IMG/VR virus record: IMGVR_UViG_3300010885_033876
Location: 1 to 25,159 of that record
Strand: one strand, 5' to 3'
DNA: 25,159 nucleotides
Source of the DNA: a virus
In this document: positions 23,354-25,159 of the stretch, piece by piece
Numbering within the stretch: position 1 is the first letter of the stretch
Layout: each line of letters starts with the position of its first letter
Program-made: the position numbers and the translations under genes
Notes under the pieces: model-generated
The model's input: the letters and a program-made list of their open reading frames with translations, nothing else
Told to the model about the DNA's origin: nothing
Databases searched by the model: none

Positions 23354-23656
23354 TTATTTCTCCTCTATTTCTGCATTTGAGTAAGCACTCATAAGAATTC
23401 CATAACCTGCAATATCTTGCCATGGGCTTTCGCCAAAGGCATCTTTACTGTTAGCAATTCGGAATAACTTATCAAGAATTCGAACTGTAACTAAGATATC
23501 AAGGTACTTATCCGTGGAAACACCATTCGGATATAAAATTTTTAATACTTCACCAGCTTTTGAAAAAGCATCACCATAGGCAAGATTTTTCTCAGCAACA
23601 AGATCGCCAATAGCATCTGCAGTATTGGTAATTGAGTCTGAATTTATATTTCTCAT
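23354..23656 (-). CDS. MazG-like / DUF1599-type small protein (possible nucleotide pyrophosphohydrolase)
   Basis: A 100-residue all-helical protein. EKNLAYGDAFSKAGEVL near the N-terminus and VTVRILDKLFRIANSK with PWQDIAGYGILM near the C-terminus follow the order of all-alpha NTP pyrophosphohydrolase-like proteins such as DUF1599 (EKNxDYGDxF ... RxxDKxxR ... DxAGY). Those proteins are thought to hydrolyse (d)NTPs. It is shorter than classical MazG, and the metal-binding glutamates are only partly recognisable, so the activity is uncertain. AAGGGA precedes the ATG and the start overlaps the upstream stop (ATGA). It starts the run leading into the Ntn hydrolase, speD and IMPDH/GMPR genes, which suits a nucleotide role. 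Confidence 0.72.
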   Translation of the reverse strand: MRNINSDSITNTADAIGDLVAEKNLAYGDAFSKAGEVLKILYPNGVSTDKYLDILVTVRILDKLFRIANSKDAFGESPWQDIAGYGILMSAYSNAEIEEK

Positions 23657-23922
23657 TCTGTGTCCCTTACATAGCAGACAGCCATTTTATTTGTTTTCTT
23701 GTCATAAAAAAAGTAGGAGGTCCTATATCCTAGAACGTCTCCTACTTTAATAGTTATGTCAAAAATTTCTCGATTCCAGATTTGCCTTTGAAAATAAAGA
23801 AATAGATAATCTTCAAAATCTTCAAAAGAATCTAAAATAGAAAATCCAGGAGCTATTTCAATACTTTGTAAGTATGAAATAAAATCAGCAACTTTCTTAT
23901 TAGATTCTAAGATAGTCGCCAT
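23653..23922 (-). CDS. Hypothetical small protein
   Basis: An 89-residue protein not recognised by me. It has aromatic-rich helices (DSFEDFEDYLFLYFQRQIW) and a C-terminal beta hairpin (YRTSYFFYDKKTNKMAVCYV). AGAGGAG lies just upstream of the ATG, 11 bases after the zinc-ribbon gene stop, and its stop overlaps the next start as ATGA. Probably cytoplasmic. Confidence 0.68.
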   Translation of the reverse strand: MATILESNKKVADFISYLQSIEIAPGFSILDSFEDFEDYLFLYFQRQIWNREIFDITIKVGDVLGYRTSYFFYDKKTNKMAVCYVRDTE

Positions 23923-23933
23923 ATTTTACTCCT

Positions 23934-24143
23934 CTAGTCCGTAAGAGTTATAAAGCTCTCGCAGCTATAGCACTTAGAATTTCTAGCTAAATAAGTATAA
24001 GTTAAAAATCGCCTACATTTCGGACAAGATACTCCGTCCTCTTCTTCGGCAGGATTTGAATCCCTAGATTTGCGCTCATTCTTTTGAGCCTTAAAGCCTT
24101 TAATCTCATGATCTGAGAAATCTTCTCTATAATTCTTTGACAT
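23934..24143 (-). CDS. Small zinc-ribbon protein
   Basis: A 69-residue protein whose C-terminal half has a CPKC (C40, C43) and a CYSC (C58, C61) knuckle, forming a zinc ribbon. The N-terminal half is highly charged (KAQKNERKSRDSNPAEEED) and probably disordered. Such small ribbons often contact nucleic acid or RNA polymerase; here the target is unknown. The ribosome site is weak; an AGGA lies 16 bases before the ATG. Confidence 0.68.
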   Translation of the reverse strand: MSKNYREDFSDHEIKGFKAQKNERKSRDSNPAEEEDGVSCPKCRRFLTYTYLARNSKCYSCESFITLTD

Positions 24144-24161
24144 AATTAATTTATTTATTTC

Positions 24162-24248
24162 CTAATGATAAGTAACTGTAAAGACACATTGATTATCGGT
24201 TAGATAATTCTTCAATGCAAATGACAATTTCTTTTGATTAATATCCAT
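24162..24248 (-). CDS. Possible micro-gene (28 aa)
   Basis: A 28-codon frame starting at the ATG at 24248, with AAAGGA 6 bases upstream and a TAG stop, in the 118-base space between the zinc-ribbon gene and the gene at 24262-24891. The product starts MDINQKKLSFALKNYL and ends CVFTVTYH. It is too short to assign and could be a leader peptide or chance. The ribosome site is the only support. Confidence 0.4.
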   Translation of the reverse strand: MDINQKKLSFALKNYLTDNQCVFTVTYH

Positions 24249-24261
24249 TAATATCCTTTAT

Positions 24262-24891
24262 TTACTTCAATATAGTGCGATAGTCTGATAGATCGTATTT
24301 TGGATTTGCCTGTGAAACCTTATCAGAGATAAGCTTATAAGCAACTTTCGCAAGAGCTCTAAAGTCAGGTCTGTCTGGGGTACCAAATTGTAGATCACAG
24401 GAATCTATAACCTCTTCATATATAGGATACTCCATTCTTGCCTGTGCAGTCAAAGGATGAATGCGAATTTTTGTTGTAGAATCAGTGACTGAATAGTCAG
24501 CAATCCAAACAAACTTATCGGTATTTGGTCGACCAAGAAAAGCTCGCTTAAGCCTAGACAAAGCAACCTTTCTGCCCTCATGTTTATCATAAGGATCTAC
24601 AGGATTATGGACAGACAAAGCAAAAGCAAATTCAGAATCACCAAGACGAAAAGCCGCAGTAGTTACATACCTAACTGACAGGCCAGTCTCTATGCGATTC
24701 TTCTTTGAAAAAATTCCTCTATTCCGGTTATACAAAGTAGCAAGATAGCTTGCGTTGTCATACATATTAGAATTCTTTAGTTCTGAAATCTGATAGACTT
24801 GACAAGAATGCTCACTGTAATCGTGCTTACGAACAAACAAAGCACTGGAAAAAGTAACCCTCTCATCTGACTTAAAAACATTAGTAGTCAT
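24262..24891 (-). CDS. Hypothetical protein
   Basis: A 209-residue protein with mixed strand/helix content, not recognised. The middle has FRLGDSEFAFALSVHNPVDPYDK followed by HEGRKVALSRLKRAFLGRP. That pattern of a proline-aspartate turn and a conserved-looking GRxxAxxRLxxAF helix looks like a conserved core and might bind nucleic acid. AAGGAG lies 4 bases before the ATG and 6 bases of spacing follow the upstream membrane-protein stop. Function unknown. Confidence 0.75.
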   Translation of the reverse strand: MTTNVFKSDERVTFSSALFVRKHDYSEHSCQVYQISELKNSNMYDNASYLATLYNRNRGIFSKKNRIETGLSVRYVTTAAFRLGDSEFAFALSVHNPVDPYDKHEGRKVALSRLKRAFLGRPNTDKFVWIADYSVTDSTTKIRIHPLTAQARMEYPIYEEVIDSCDLQFGTPDRPDFRALAKVAYKLISDKVSQANPKYDLSDYRTILK

Positions 24892-24899
24892 AATGCTCC

Positions 24900-25159
24900 T
24901 TATATAGTGTTATATAGTTGTTTCTTTCTTAAACTAAATAGGAATAAACAAGTAAATTCACTAATTACTCCTGCAGCTACTGCTGTAAATGACATTGAAA
25001 TGCCAGTTATAAACAATAGATTTGCAAATGTAACCGCAGCGTCAAATAGGAATTCATGTTTGAAGAAAAACAATTGAACTCTAATAGGTAATTTTGTAAA
25101 TGTATGATAGGTTGAGTAACCTAGTAATATTCCAAAAAATACAGCGGCTAGTATAAGGC
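24900..25159 (-). CDS. Membrane protein (N-terminus beyond window edge)
   Basis: An open frame enters from the right edge and runs 85 codons to a TAA at 24900. It shows two strongly hydrophobic parts: LILAAVFFGILLGYSTYHTF at the edge and NLLFITGISMSFTAVAAGVI in the middle, extended by ISEFTCLFLFSL. A short basic tail (RKKQLYNTI) should lie in the cytoplasm. It therefore has at least two, perhaps three, membrane helices. No family was recognised; a holin-like or superinfection-related role is possible but unsupported. Confidence 0.62.
   Translation of the reverse strand, partial: LILAAVFFGILLGYSTYHTFTKLPIRVQLFFFKHEFLFDAAVTFANLLFITGISMSFTAVAAGVISEFTCLFLFSLRKKQLYNTI

Noticed and set aside
1-25159. 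CRISPR array, tRNA, rRNA, insertion sequence or integrase/attachment site
   Set aside because: No regularly spaced repeats, cloverleaf-like sequence, transposase or recombinase motif was seen in the gaps, which are nearly all under 100 bases.

Overview
The window looks like part of the early / DNA-metabolism region of a large, AT-rich double-stranded DNA tailed phage, probably lytic. Every supported gene lies on the minus strand and the genes are tightly packed. Many stops and starts overlap (ATGA, TAATG or TAGTG), Shine-Dalgarno sequences are recognisable, and much of the set consists of small genes I do not recognise. I see no rRNA, tRNA, integrase, transposase or structural (capsid/tail) gene. 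The host cannot be read from the sequence. The B12-dependent ribonucleotide reductase implies only that cobalamin is available in the infected cell.

The minus strand is transcribed from high to low coordinates. The block at 25159-19203 carries a membrane protein cut by the window edge, several small unknown genes (one zinc ribbon), and a short MazG-like protein. It then carries a proteasome/HslV-like Ntn hydrolase, an S-adenosylmethionine decarboxylase (speD), a CBS-less IMP dehydrogenase/GMP reductase, two unknown genes and a family-4 uracil-DNA glycosylase. A good intrinsic terminator (19172-19191) closes this block. One large orphan gene (17185-19131) follows, with its own downstream terminator (17150-17172).

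The block at 17129-11545 holds small unknown genes, an overlapping or frameshifted pair with a DnaJ-like CxxCxGxG zinc motif, thyX, a candidate Whirly-like single-strand-binding protein and a SpoVG-like protein. The block at 11493-748 is the core replication/recombination module: nrdJ, a 65-residue gene, recA, a MoxR-type AAA ATPase with a VWA/metallopeptidase-like partner, and phoH. A DNA polymerase III alpha subunit (DnaE) then follows, encoded by two separate genes with a small membrane-protein gene between them. A metallophosphoesterase with an N-terminal extension runs off the left edge.

Together the genes supply nucleotides (NrdJ, ThyX, the IMPDH/GMPR-like enzyme, a possible nucleotide pyrophosphohydrolase), polymerise DNA (split DnaE with an intact PHP metal site), handle single strands and recombination (RecA, SpoVG-like, Whirly-like), and remove uracil (UDG). 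Host physiology may be altered through SpeD, PhoH, MoxR-VWA and the Ntn hydrolase. The most notable points are the DnaE split inside the catalytic palm next to the active-site aspartates, the proteasome-like hydrolase with its apparent T/D/K catalytic set, the Whirly-like and SpoVG-like proteins, and a possible -1 frameshift at about 16940.
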